Positions 1 through 6,746 of a DNA stretch of 8,597 nt are shown piece by piece. Source of the stretch: Sphingomonadales bacterium (GTDB taxonomy: Bacteria > Pseudomonadota > Alphaproteobacteria > Sphingomonadales > Sphingomonadaceae). The position numbers and the translations under genes are program-made. The DNA is taken from positions 1 through 8,597 of the forward strand of contig JAIYAA010000369.1 of NCBI GenBank assembly GCA_027489295.1, read 5' to 3'. Each line of letters opens with the position of its first letter. Positions within the stretch are counted from its first letter, which is position 1. The notes under the pieces were generated by a model. It did no database searches and had not been told where the DNA came from. It worked only from the letters and a program-made list of their open reading frames with translations.

Positions 1-135
1 GAGGGGCAGAAGTCGCTGGCCATTGAAGTTACGCTCCAGCCGGGCGAGAAGAGCTTCACCGACGCGGACCTCAAGGCGGTGGCCGACAAGGTCGTCGCTG
101 CGGCGGCGAAGCTGGGCGCAAGCCTGCGAGGATGA
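1..135 (+). CDS. pheT: Phenylalanyl-tRNA synthetase beta subunit, C-terminal end (partial)
   Basis: Only the last 44 codons are present, entering from the left edge in frame 1 and ending at TGA 133-135. The translation contains KSLAIEVTLQPGEKSFTDAD, followed by a helix rich in Ala, Val and Lys and a final GASLRG. This is the typical end of bacterial PheT, the ferredoxin-fold anticodon-binding (FDX-ACB) domain that contacts the tRNA-Phe anticodon. The complete enzyme, an alpha2-beta2 tetramer, charges tRNA-Phe with phenylalanine in the cytoplasm; its catalytic alpha subunit and the rest of beta lie outside the window. The next gene starts four bases after the stop, so the two are probably co-transcribed. 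Identification rests on a short but characteristic segment. Confidence 0.88.
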   Translation, partial: EGQKSLAIEVTLQPGEKSFTDADLKAVADKVVAAAAKLGASLRG

Positions 136-139
136 TGCG

Positions 140-556
140 ATGATCGAGCGGTTCCTACCCGGGCTCGACGCCCTTCTGGCGGAGCCGCTCGACACGCATT
201 CCGTGTCCGTCGCCTTTCCGGGCGACATGGACCCGCACGAACGTGAGGGCCGGTTCGGCGTGTTCCTCGATGCCGAGCTGCGTATCGCCGGGCTGGGCAG
301 CTGCGGCGGTGGCACGTTGATCGAGACGCTCGACGATGCCGGCCAGTGGTGCCCGGCCTGCGCAATCCTCGATGTCGACCTCACCGATCTGGAGCGCGGC
401 CTCGCCTTCTGCCGCGAGGAACTGTTGCTGCTGGGGTGCCCGGCGGGTACGCTGCTTCAATATGGCGATCGGGAGGACCGCTGGGACGGCGTGTCCTGGC
501 AGTGCAACGAGCCGCGCTCGTTCGACGAGGATATGCTGCCCTATCGCGATAATTGA
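140..556 (+). CDS. Unrecognised 138-residue cysteine-containing protein downstream of pheT
   Basis: The reading frame begins at ATG 140, with a GAGG ribosome-binding sequence at 128-131 inside the end of pheT and a gap of four bases after the pheT stop; it ends at TGA 554-556. The frame is open further upstream, but that part overlaps pheT and has the wrong composition, so ATG 140 is chosen. The protein is acidic, has no signal peptide or membrane segment that I can see, and carries six cysteines (55, 71, 74, 91, 100, 122), including a CPAC pair at 71-74. A SCGGGTLIE segment lies at 54-62, and an LGCPAGTLLQY segment at 98-108 follows a predicted helix. A single CxxC could bind metal or be redox-active, but nothing proves either. 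I do not recognise the family. It may be expressed together with pheT because of the spacing. Confidence 0.75.
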   Translation: MIERFLPGLDALLAEPLDTHSVSVAFPGDMDPHEREGRFGVFLDAELRIAGLGSCGGGTLIETLDDAGQWCPACAILDVDLTDLERGLAFCREELLLLGCPAGTLLQYGDREDRWDGVSWQCNEPRSFDEDMLPYRDN

Positions 557-577
557 GGGGCGCCTTTCAAAAAGAGG

Positions 578-606
578 TTGCGCTACCCCGAAAGCTCGTC
601 TAGGCG
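578..606 (+). promoter_or_regulatory. Possible promoter of the tRNA-Arg gene
   Basis: TTGCGC at 578-583, preceded by an A-rich stretch (569-573), resembles the -35 element of many alphaproteobacterial stable-RNA promoters. With a 16 to 17 base spacer, the -10 candidate is CTAGGC (600-605) or TAGGCG (601-606). Transcription would then start a few bases before the mature tRNA end at 621, which fits a short 5' leader. The -10 element is weak against any consensus, so this stays a suggestion. Confidence 0.38.
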
Positions 607-620
607 CCGCACCTCACCGC

Positions 621-697
621 GCGCCCGTAGCTCAGCTGGATAGAGCATCAGACTACGAATCTGAGGGTCGGACGTTCGAATCGTTCCGGGCGCGCCA
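621..697 (+). tRNA. tRNA-Arg, anticodon ACG
   Basis: A full cloverleaf of 77 bases can be drawn. The acceptor stem GCGCCCG (621-627) pairs with CGGGCGC (687-693), followed by discriminator G694 and an encoded CCA at 695-697. The D arm contains AGCTCAGCTGGATAGAGC. The anticodon stem TCAGA (648-652) pairs with TCTGA (660-664) around the loop CTACGAA, whose anticodon ACG sits at 655-657. The T stem GGACG (670-674) pairs with CGTTC (682-686), with one G-U pair, around loop TTCGAAT. ACG reads arginine CGN codons; in bacteria A34 is normally deaminated to inosine by TadA, so that CGU, CGC and CGA are decoded. The gene is followed by TTTT at 698-701, but I see no clear terminator hairpin. Confidence 0.96.
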
Positions 698-742
698 TTT
701 TCTCCTGACATCGCTGGACCGCCCAACCGGGCAGACGACGAC
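698..742. other. Spacer between the tRNA gene and the convergent chemotaxis operon
   Basis: 45 bases between the CCA of the tRNA and the stop of the last operon gene. It contains a T4 run right after the tRNA (698-701) and a four-pair hairpin GCCC/GGGC (721-732). Neither strand has a hairpin followed by a T-run, so no convincing terminator is seen for either convergent transcript. Confidence 0.6.
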
Positions 743-2455
743 CTAGAACAGGCCGTCGTCATCATCGTCGTCGTCCATTGCGACGTGCGCGACGGGGGCG
801 CTGCCGGCCAGCGCGAAGCGGCGATGGATCTCCCGCTCGCGCGCCATGGTGTAGCTGCGCGCCATCCCGTCGAGCAGGGGCGCCAGGGCGGCTTCGGTCG
901 CGGCATCCGGCGCGCTGCACGGCGCGGCGATCTGGCCGAGCTGCTGCACCACCCCCCGCAACGCATCGCCGAACGCTGCCTCGCAATCGACATTGCTGGT
1001 GGTCGTCTCCAGGATGCGCGTCACCGCTGCGGCGTCTTCGGTCAGCCCGGCCATGCCTTCGCGCATGCGCTGCGCGCCGTCCCGAATGCAGGCGAGCGAA
1101 TCGGTCAGCGCTTCTGCGGCATCGCCGCCCTGTTCGCCCTGCGGGTCGCGCAGCGCCGTCACCGCCTGCACCAGCGATTCGACCGACTGGCGGATGCTCG
1201 CCGAGATCGTCGCCAGCATCGTCGCGAACCCGCGAATTTCGGAGGCGACCATCGCCAGCGCCTTGCCCTCGTCACCGAGGCGGTGGCAGCGCAGATCGGT
1301 GTTCCACGCCATCAGATGCACGTCGTGGTTCACCCGGTGGACGACGCGCAGCCGCTTCGCCAGCCGCTCGGCGCTGTCCGATGTCGATCCGCCCAGCGCC
1401 TGCGCCCGCGCATCGGCCTCGCGCAGCCGGGTGGTGACGGTGGCGACGTCCGCCACGCTCTTCTCCAGTGCGGCGAGGAACGCGGTGTTGTCGCTGGAGC
1501 GTTCGCGGTCGCCTTCGGCCTTGATCTCCAGCAGCTGCGCCGCGGTCGGCGCGATGCCGCGCAGGCTTTCGGCGAGGCGGCCCGATTCGGCGTGAAACGC
1601 GTCGATCGTGTCGGCCGCCTGCGCGGCGAACAGCGCCAGCATGTGGCCGCTCACCTGGACCGCGGTTGCGGGATCGGCCTGGTTGCGCCAGCCGATCAAC
1701 GCCTGGATGCCGCTGGCGACATGCTCCAGCCGCTGGCGGGTGCTGTCGCCCACCTGCATCGCGCCGATTGCCGTCGCGACCTTGCCGTGGATCTCGCGGC
1801 CGAGCGCGGCGATGCGCTTGGCGCGGGCGGTATCGGCAGCCTGATGGCGCTGCAGTGCCTCGGCATCGGCGGCAAGCTTGCGCGGCACGTGCGGGATCAC
1901 CTTGGCGCATTCGGCGCCGAGCTGGCGGTCCACCTCGATCAGCGCGGGGATGCTGGCGGTGAGCTGTTCGATCTCGACGCCGATGCCGCCGATCTCCACC
2001 TCTCCCACGTCGAGACGTACGTTCATCGTATCGGCGAAATCGGCGAAGCCGTTGCGGCCGGCGGCCGCCACCTTGATGTTGAGCCCGCAGATGCGCAGGA
2101 AATCGAGCGTGCGCTTCACCTGCGCGATATGGTGGGCGAGCGGTCGCGCACCGGCGGCGATGCGCTCCAGCCCCTCCTGCCGCGCCGCCTGCACGGCCGG
2201 CAGCCGCTCCAGCCGGTCGGCGGTCGCGCGCATGTTCTCCACCGCGGCCTCCGCTGCATCCTGGCCGAGCGCGTTGGTCACGCCTTCCAGCGCGCTGACC
2301 AGCCGGTCGACGATCGCATAGGCTTGGGCCAGCGCCTCGCCCGCCGAGACGAAGCGCGCGTCGAGCTTGCTCGCGACCTGGCTGATCGTCGCCTCGATCG
2401 CGGCAAGCGAAAGCTCGGATTCGCGGGAGGGGTCAGGAATCGGTGCGGCGTACAT
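743..2455 (-). CDS. Soluble receptor-like chemotaxis protein with two degenerate hairpin-tip segments and poly-Asp tail
   Basis: 570 residues, starting at ATG 2453-2455 with an AAAGGAGA ribosome-binding site (2461-2468) and ending at TAG 743-745. It is the last gene of the operon, 21 bases after cheB. No signal peptide, membrane segment or HAMP domain is visible, so it is probably cytoplasmic; the protein is mostly Ala-rich helix. Residues 371-412 resemble the tip of a chemoreceptor signalling hairpin (LMAWNTDLRCHRLGDEGKAL then AMVASEIRGFA), in the place of [20 protein letters not shown] in the receptors of this window. An earlier stretch, 118-152 (LRICGLNIKVAAAGRNGFAD), looks like a second, more worn tip. 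Between them, GDSTRQRLEHV (236-246) recalls the DITRQxxEHV segment I remember from receptor-like proteins. The canonical Glu of the tip is replaced by Arg386. The C-terminus is DDDDDDDGLF. It may modulate the receptor array or bind a response regulator; the function is unknown. Confidence 0.8.
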   Translation of the reverse strand: MYAAPIPDPSRESELSLAAIEATISQVASKLDARFVSAGEALAQAYAIVDRLVSALEGVTNALGQDAAEAAVENMRATADRLERLPAVQAARQEGLERIAAGARPLAHHIAQVKRTLDFLRICGLNIKVAAAGRNGFADFADTMNVRLDVGEVEIGGIGVEIEQLTASIPALIEVDRQLGAECAKVIPHVPRKLAADAEALQRHQAADTARAKRIAALGREIHGKVATAIGAMQVGDSTRQRLEHVASGIQALIGWRNQADPATAVQVSGHMLALFAAQAADTIDAFHAESGRLAESLRGIAPTAAQLLEIKAEGDRERSSDNTAFLAALEKSVADVATVTTRLREADARAQALGGSTSDSAERLAKRLRVVHRVNHDVHLMAWNTDLRCHRLGDEGKALAMVASEIRGFATMLATISASIRQSVESLVQAVTALRDPQGEQGGDAAEALTDSLACIRDGAQRMREGMAGLTEDAAAVTRILETTTSNVDCEAAFGDALRGVVQQLGQIAAPCSAPDAATEAALAPLLDGMARSYTMAREREIHRRFALAGSAPVAHVAMDDDDDDDGLF

Positions 2456-2460
2456 GGCCG

Positions 2461-2468
2461 TCTCCTTT
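2461..2468 (-). promoter_or_regulatory. Strong ribosome-binding site of the receptor-like protein gene
   Basis: The minus strand reads AAAGGAGA, with about six bases between the GGAG core and ATG 2455. It is the best Shine-Dalgarno match in the operon and suggests that the last gene is translated at its own rate rather than only by coupling to cheB, whose stop lies at 2477-2479. Confidence 0.75.
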
Positions 2469-2476
2469 GCAAGCGG

Positions 2477-3562
2477 TCATCGTGCCGTAGCCGAGAGCAG
2501 TTCGCGGGCGATGTGCCCGAGCGGGATCACCTTGTCGGCGGCATCGCGGGCGATCGCTTCCTTCGGCATGCCGAACACCACCGAGGTCGCCTCGTCCTGC
2601 GCGAAGGTGCGCGCGCCGGCCTGGCGCATCTCCAGCAGCCCGCGCGCGCCGTCGTCGCCCATCCCGGTCATGATGATGCCGACCGCGTTCGATCCTGCCG
2701 AGCGGGCCGCCGAACGGAACAGCACGTCGACCGACGGCCGGTGGCGCGAAACCAGCGGCCCATCCCGCACCGAGACGTAATAGCGCGCGCCCTGGCGCTC
2801 GAGCATGGTGTGCTTGCCGCCGCCGGGGGCGATCAGCACATGGCCGCGCAGCACGGGGTCGCCGTCCACCGCCTCCTTCACGTCCACCTGGCACAGGCCG
2901 TTCAGCCGCTGCGCGAAGGCGCGGGTGAAATGCTCGGGCATGTGCTGGACGATGACGATGCCCGGCGAATTGGCCGGCAGCGCCTCGAGCACCTCGCGCA
3001 GTGCCTCGGTGCCGCCGGTCGATGCGCCCATGCACACCACCATCTCGGTGGTGCGGCTCATCGGCTTGCCGCTGGGCGGCGGCAGCACCGCATCGGCGGT
3101 GAGCTTCTTGGCGGGTGCCTCCACCCGCGGCATCGGCTTGCCGGGCCGGCCGCGCACCTTGGCGCGCGCTGCCGCCTTCACCACGTCGCGGATCTGGAGG
3201 TGGTGTTCGGCGAGGTGATCGGCCACGCCGACGCGCGGCTTGAGGATCACGTCGACCGCGCCCGCTTCCATCGCCTGCAGCAGCGTCTCGGAGCCATTCT
3301 CGGTGAGCGACGAACACATCACCACCGGCACCGGGCATTGCTGCATCAGCTTGCGCAGGAAGGTGATGCCGTCCATCCGCGGCATCTCCACGTCCAGCGT
3401 GATGACGTCGGGCACTTCCTCCTGAATGCGCTTGGCGGCGCTGAACGGATCGGCGGCAGTCCCCATCACTTCGATCGCCGGATCTTCCTCCAGGATCGCG
3501 GTCATGGTCTGGCGGACGCTCGCCGAATCGTCGACGATCAGGACGCGGATCTTGCCTGGCAT
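2477..3562 (-). CDS. cheB: Chemotaxis protein-glutamate methylesterase / deamidase CheB
   Basis: 361 residues. It removes methyl groups from receptor glutamates and deamidates glutamines when phosphorylated by CheA, giving adaptation. The N-terminal receiver domain (about 1-125) shows the acidic pair Asp11-Asp12, the phospho-acceptor Asp57 in [12 protein letters not shown], a Ser/Thr-type switch region at CSSLTENG, and Lys109 in LKPR. A basic, proline-containing linker (about 130-170) follows. The methylesterase domain carries the catalytic Ser181 in GASTGG, His207 in VQHMPE and the aspartate of MGDDGA (303-304, the second being the family position), with spacings that match the enterobacterial enzyme. 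The ATG at 3560-3562 overlaps the cheR stop by one base (TGATG), the signature of translational coupling. The length is normal for the family, and all key residues are present. Confidence 0.97.
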   Translation of the reverse strand: MPGKIRVLIVDDSASVRQTMTAILEEDPAIEVMGTAADPFSAAKRIQEEVPDVITLDVEMPRMDGITFLRKLMQQCPVPVVMCSSLTENGSETLLQAMEAGAVDVILKPRVGVADHLAEHHLQIRDVVKAAARAKVRGRPGKPMPRVEAPAKKLTADAVLPPPSGKPMSRTTEMVVCMGASTGGTEALREVLEALPANSPGIVIVQHMPEHFTRAFAQRLNGLCQVDVKEAVDGDPVLRGHVLIAPGGGKHTMLERQGARYYVSVRDGPLVSRHRPSVDVLFRSAARSAGSNAVGIIMTGMGDDGARGLLEMRQAGARTFAQDEATSVVFGMPKEAIARDAADKVIPLGHIARELLSATAR

Positions 3563-4428
3563 CAGTTGCCCCGCCGGAAGACGGTGTTGGCAACCTGATC
3601 CAGCGGCAGCCCCAGCCCGGTGATCGATTCCGAATGGCCGAGCAGCAGATAGCCGCCGGGCGCGAGGCAGTCATAGAGCTGCGATACGACCTTCTTCTGC
3701 GTGGCCTTGTCGAAATAGATCAGCACGTTGCGGCAGAAGATCAGGTGCATGGGGTCACCCACCGGATAGCGATCATCCATCAGGTTCATCCGCGCAAAGC
3801 CGATCGCGCTGCGCAGCCGCGGCACGATGCGGATCTCGCGGCGCGCCGGATCCTTCGACGCCATCACATATTTTCGGCGCAGCGCCGCGGGGACGGGATC
3901 GACCAGCTCGGCCGGGTAGATGCCGGCGCGCGCGGTCGCCAGCACCTCGGTATCGAGGTCGGTGGCGAGAATGCCGTATGCCGGGCCGCCCATCCGCTCG
4001 ACATAGTCGTCGAGTACCATCGCCATGGTGTAGGGCTCCGGCCCCGTCGAGCAGGCGGCGCTCCAGGCGCGCAGGGTGCGGATGCCGCGGGCCTGCAGGG
4101 CGGGCAGGGCATGGTCGACCAGATAGTCGAAATGCGCCGGCTCGCGGAAGAAGTCGGTCTTGTTGGTGGTGACGGCGTTGATCAGGTGCAGCCCTTCGGC
4201 TGCCAGATTGTTGCCGGTGAACACGAAGTCGCAATAGCCATCGAGCGTCTCGGCGCGCACCGCGCGCAGCCGGCGGCGCAGCCGGCCTTCGAGCATCGTC
4301 TTCTTGGTCTCCGGCATCTTGATGCCCGAGACCTCGTAGATATAGGCGGCGAGCCGCGCGAAGTTGCGCTTGCTCATCGTGTCGAGTGTGGCCGGGGCGG
4401 TCGGATCCAGCGCGAATGCTGCGGACAA
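3562..4428 (-). CDS. cheR: Chemotaxis protein methyltransferase CheR, TTG start
   Basis: 288 residues when started at TTG 4426-4428; it transfers methyl from S-adenosylmethionine to receptor glutamates. An N-terminal helical, basic domain (about 15-85, with RLRRRLRA) precedes [10 protein letters not shown] (87-96). The Rossmann-type SAM-binding domain shows [13 protein letters not shown] (122-134), ATDLDTEVL (155-163), [11 protein letters not shown] (230-240) and [11 protein letters not shown] (258-268), all typical of CheR. A GGAG ribosome-binding sequence (4435-4438) lies six bases before the TTG, whereas the in-frame ATG at 4375-4377 has no such site; the TTG start also gives a length close to the 286 residues of E. 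coli CheR. The gene lies 17 bases after cheW, and its TGA shares one base with the ATG of cheB. Confidence 0.96.
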   Translation of the reverse strand: MSAAFALDPTAPATLDTMSKRNFARLAAYIYEVSGIKMPETKKTMLEGRLRRRLRAVRAETLDGYCDFVFTGNNLAAEGLHLINAVTTNKTDFFREPAHFDYLVDHALPALQARGIRTLRAWSAACSTGPEPYTMAMVLDDYVERMGGPAYGILATDLDTEVLATARAGIYPAELVDPVPAALRRKYVMASKDPARREIRIVPRLRSAIGFARMNLMDDRYPVGDPMHLIFCRNVLIYFDKATQKKVVSQLYDCLAPGGYLLLGHSESITGLGLPLDQVANTVFRRGN

Positions 4429-4434
4429 GGGCTG

Positions 4435-4438
4435 CTCC
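4435..4438 (-). promoter_or_regulatory. Ribosome-binding site that decides the TTG start of cheR
   Basis: The minus strand reads CGGAGCAGCCC immediately before TTG 4428, placing GGAG six bases upstream. No comparable purine-rich sequence stands before the alternative ATG at 4377 (the upstream sequence there is CCACACTCGACACG), so the TTG start is preferred. Confidence 0.65.
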
Positions 4439-4445
4439 GTGGCGG

Positions 4446-4925
4446 TCAGGCGGCAGCGCGTGCGACGAGCACCCGCGCTTCTTCCGAAGAGAATATCTTC
4501 GCCATGTCGACTAGCACGACGAATCCTTCGGCCCGCTTAATGACCCCTCCGATATACTCCGAGGACCAGCGTACGCCGATGTCGGGCGCGGCGTCGAGCT
4601 GGTCGGTGGAGACACTGCACACCTCGATCACCCGATCGACCACCAGCCCCAGCATCAGCACGCGATCGGCGACCGGCACGTCGACTACCAGGATGCGGGT
4701 GGCCGGCGTGGGCTCGAACGGCGACAGGCCCAGCCGCTGGCGGAAATCGATCGTCGGCACGCCCTGGCCGCGCATGTCCGTGAGGCCGAGCAGATAGGCC
4801 GGGCCGTTGGGAATGCGGAAGGTCTCGCGATAATCGAGGATCTCGCGCACCAGCGACACCTGCACGGCGAAGATCTCCGCACCCAGCCCGAAGGTGACGA
4901 GCTGGAGTTCGGTTGCGGTGCTCAT
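4446..4925 (-). CDS. cheW: Chemotaxis coupling protein CheW
   Basis: 159 residues, one CheW domain over nearly the whole length. CheW is the cytoplasmic adaptor that links receptor tips to the P5 domain of the kinase CheA in the array. Visible hallmarks are the first strand [20 protein letters not shown] (8-26), VREILDYR, the [20 protein letters not shown] stretch (48-67) with the conserved Arg52-Gly53 turn, a central VVDRVIEV (96-102), and the closing [18 protein letters not shown] (123-140). No second domain is fused. The ATG at 4923-4925 overlaps the stop of the preceding receptor gene (ATGA), so the two are coupled, making receptor and adaptor in linked amounts. The length is close to that of E. 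coli CheW (167 residues). Confidence 0.95.
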   Translation of the reverse strand: MSTATELQLVTFGLGAEIFAVQVSLVREILDYRETFRIPNGPAYLLGLTDMRGQGVPTIDFRQRLGLSPFEPTPATRILVVDVPVADRVLMLGLVVDRVIEVCSVSTDQLDAAPDIGVRWSSEYIGGVIKRAEGFVVLVDMAKIFSSEEARVLVARAAA

Positions 4926-6718
4926 GCCGCGGCTCCGAAGGCGTCATCCTCGTCGTCGGGGCCGCCGGTAGCCAGATCGAGCGCGAAGCCGTTCACGCGC
5001 GCCTGCTGATCGGCGACGCTGTTCGCCTTGGGGCGTGCGGCCGGCTTGGCGGACGGCTTGGCCGCGGGACGGCGCGCCGGGGCTGCCGGGCGGGGAGCGA
5101 CCTTGCGCACGGCATCGACCTTGAAATAGGCGATGCTGGCCTGGAGCTCTTCGGCCTGCGCGGCGAGCTCCTCCGACGTTGCGCTGATCTGTTCGGACGC
5201 ACCGGCATTCTGCTGGGTGACCTGATCGAGCTGCTGGATCGCCTCGTTGATCTGGGAGGCGCCGATGTCCTGCTCGCGGCAGGCGGCGCTGATCTCGCTG
5301 ACCAGCTCGGCGGTGCGGCGGATGTCGGGCACCAGCCGGCCGAGCATGTCGCCGGCCTCGGCCGCGGCCTTCACCGTCTCGGACGAGACCGAGCTGATCT
5401 CGGCGGCGGCACCCTGGCTGCGCTCGGCGAGCTTGCGGACTTCGGACGCGACCACCGCGAAACCCCGGCCGTGCTCGCCGGCGCGCGCGGCTTCCACCGC
5501 AGCGTTGAGCGCCAGCAGGTCGGTCTGGCGGGCGATCTCCTGGACGATGCCGATCTTCTCGGCGATCGTCCGCATCGCGCCGACGGCACGATCGACCGCG
5601 ACGCCGCTGGTCTCGGCATCCTTGGCCGACTGGCGGGCGATCTTCTCGGTCTGCGCGGCGTTGTCGGCGTTCTGCTTGATGTTGGCGGCCATCTCTTCCA
5701 TCGCGGCAGAGGCCTGTTCGGCAGCGGCGGCCTGCTCGGTCGCCCCCTGCGAGACCTGCTCGGAGCTCGACGACAGTTCCTGGCTGCCCGAGGAAACGTT
5801 GGTCGCGGCCACCGTGGCATCGGCCACCACCCCGCGCAGGCGCTCGACCATCCGCACCAGCGCGGTGCCCAGCACGTCCTGATCCGACGCCGGTTTGTGG
5901 TTCACCGTCAGGTCGCCATCGGCGATCTTGTCGGCAAGTGCGGCGCTGACGCGCAGATTGGCGACCATCGTGTTGACGGTATCGACCAGATCCTTGATCT
6001 CGTCGTTGGTGGTGACCTGCACCTCCTGGCTGAGATCGCCGATCGCAACCGCGCCCACGGCGCTGCTGGCCCGCGTAAGGCCCTGGGTAACGCTGCGGGC
6101 GATCCACAGGGCAGCACCGGCGCCGGTGACCATCGCGGCGGCCAACAGCCCGACAAAGGTCGCGCGAGCAGCCGAATAGGTGGCGTCTGCGGCAGCGCTG
6201 GCCTGGTTTCCGCCGTTCACGTTGAGCGCGACGAGCTTGTTCAGATCGTTGCTGAAGTCGTCATACAGCGGACGGCTCTGCGCGATGCTCGCATTGGCCT
6301 CGGCATTCTTGTTCTCGCGCGAAAGCGCGAGGAAGCCATTCGAGCGCTCGAGATACGTCTGATACTTGCCGGCGAACTGGTTGTAGATCGACCGCTCCTC
6401 TTCCGAGGAGATCAGCTTCTCGTACCGGTCGCGCTTGTCGCGGATGTCGGCGAGGATCTTGCGGATGTCGTCGTCCACCTTCTGCATGCCGGCCTGATCC
6501 AGCGTCGCGACATGGGTCAGCTGCGCGATCCGCAGGTCCGAGGTGGCCGTGTTGATCTGGTTGACCAGGTTGATGCTGGGCATCCAGTTCTTGGCGATCT
6601 CGGTAGACTGGTCGTTGATCGACGCCATCTTGAGGATGCCGAGACCGCCCAACGTGGCGGTCAGCAGCAACAGGAAGCCAAAGGCTCCTGCCAGCTTTGC
6701 TTTGATGGTGAAACGCAT
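4922..6718 (-). CDS. Transmembrane methyl-accepting chemotaxis receptor with two HAMP units
   Basis: 598 residues from ATG 6716-6718, chosen because a GGAG site (6725-6728) sits six bases upstream and the product starts MRFTIKAKL like its neighbour; an upstream in-frame ATG at 6793 would run into the previous gene. Layout: TM1 about 9-29; a periplasmic helical bundle of the 4HB type about 30-186, ligand unknown; TM2 about 187-207; a first HAMP about 208-255; a second HAMP-like unit about 253-292 ([11 protein letters not shown]); a signalling hairpin 293-535, with its tip at [20 protein letters not shown] (401-420) and likely methylation glutamates at 341-342 (AAMEEMAAN). A basic Pro/Ala/Arg linker (536-565) leads to a 33-residue acidic tail ending [11 protein letters not shown]. 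It senses stimuli at the inner membrane and controls CheA through CheW. Confidence 0.95.
   Translation of the reverse strand: MRFTIKAKLAGAFGFLLLLTATLGGLGILKMASINDQSTEIAKNWMPSINLVNQINTATSDLRIAQLTHVATLDQAGMQKVDDDIRKILADIRDKRDRYEKLISSEEERSIYNQFAGKYQTYLERSNGFLALSRENKNAEANASIAQSRPLYDDFSNDLNKLVALNVNGGNQASAAADATYSAARATFVGLLAAAMVTGAGAALWIARSVTQGLTRASSAVGAVAIGDLSQEVQVTTNDEIKDLVDTVNTMVANLRVSAALADKIADGDLTVNHKPASDQDVLGTALVRMVERLRGVVADATVAATNVSSGSQELSSSSEQVSQGATEQAAAAEQASAAMEEMAANIKQNADNAAQTEKIARQSAKDAETSGVAVDRAVGAMRTIAEKIGIVQEIARQTDLLALNAAVEAARAGEHGRGFAVVASEVRKLAERSQGAAAEISSVSSETVKAAAEAGDMLGRLVPDIRRTAELVSEISAACREQDIGASQINEAIQQLDQVTQQNAGASEQISATSEELAAQAEELQASIAYFKVDAVRKVAPRPAAPARRPAAKPSAKPAARPKANSVADQQARVNGFALDLATGGPDDEDDAFGAAA
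5114..5842 (-). repeat. Paralogous signalling-domain repeat, copy in the second receptor
   Basis: These 729 bases align without any gap to 6927-7655 at a constant offset of 1813 bases. The encoded 243 residues (RLRG to FKVD) differ at 10 positions by my count. Inside, 5258-5326 (69 bases) and 5637-5703 (67 bases) are identical to the other copy. Most of the remaining base changes are silent. Confidence 0.9.
5843..5962 (-). other. Extra HAMP-like unit of exactly 40 codons, absent from the paralogous receptor
   Basis: The two receptors align on both sides of this stretch: [14 protein letters not shown] before it, and RLRG(V/I) with the whole signalling domain after it. In this receptor 40 residues stand between MV and RLRG, including [18 protein letters not shown], a second HAMP-type AS helix and connector; in the other receptor a single Asp stands there against the unit's last Glu. 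The unit ends with MVE and the upstream HAMP ends with MVA, so unequal recombination at this short repeat could have added or removed it. Confidence 0.7.
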
Positions 6719-6724
6719 CTTACT

Positions 6725-6728
6725 CTCC
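6725..6728 (-). promoter_or_regulatory. Ribosome-binding site that sets the start of the second receptor
   Basis: The minus strand reads CTGGAGAGTAAG before ATG 6718, so GGAG is six bases away. It lies in the 28-base gap (6719-6746) after the stop of the first receptor, which argues against the longer frame beginning at 6793. Confidence 0.7.
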
Positions 6729-6746
6729 AGGCCTGAACGTTGGTCG

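Noticed and set aside
721..732. GCCC-AACC-GGGC hairpin as a terminator between the convergent units
   Set aside because: It has only four pairs and no T-run on either side in either direction.
336..746. Plus-strand frame crossing the tRNA gene, with the segment APVAQLDRASDYESEGRTFE
   Set aside because: This is the well-known false translation of a tRNA gene, and the frame overlaps the 138-residue protein.
785..3598. Very long open frame (937 codons) on the plus strand, antisense to the receptor-like gene and cheB
   Set aside because: It is rich in Arg, His and Gly without domain patterns, and lies opposite genes with clear motifs. Such antisense open frames are usual in GC-rich coding DNA.
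2433..3674. Minus-strand frame of 413 codons over cheB
   Set aside because: It is an Arg/Gly/Pro-rich out-of-frame shadow of cheB, whose own frame holds all the catalytic residues.
4375..4377. In-frame ATG as the cheR start
   Set aside because: It has no ribosome-binding sequence and would leave a 68-base gap in a tightly packed operon; TTG 4428 has GGAG at six bases.
4913..6736. Plus-strand open frame of 607 codons opposite the second receptor
   Set aside because: It is the mirror of the receptor's codons (Gly, Asp and Leu repeats), and a similar one occurs opposite the paralogue, as expected of a shadow.
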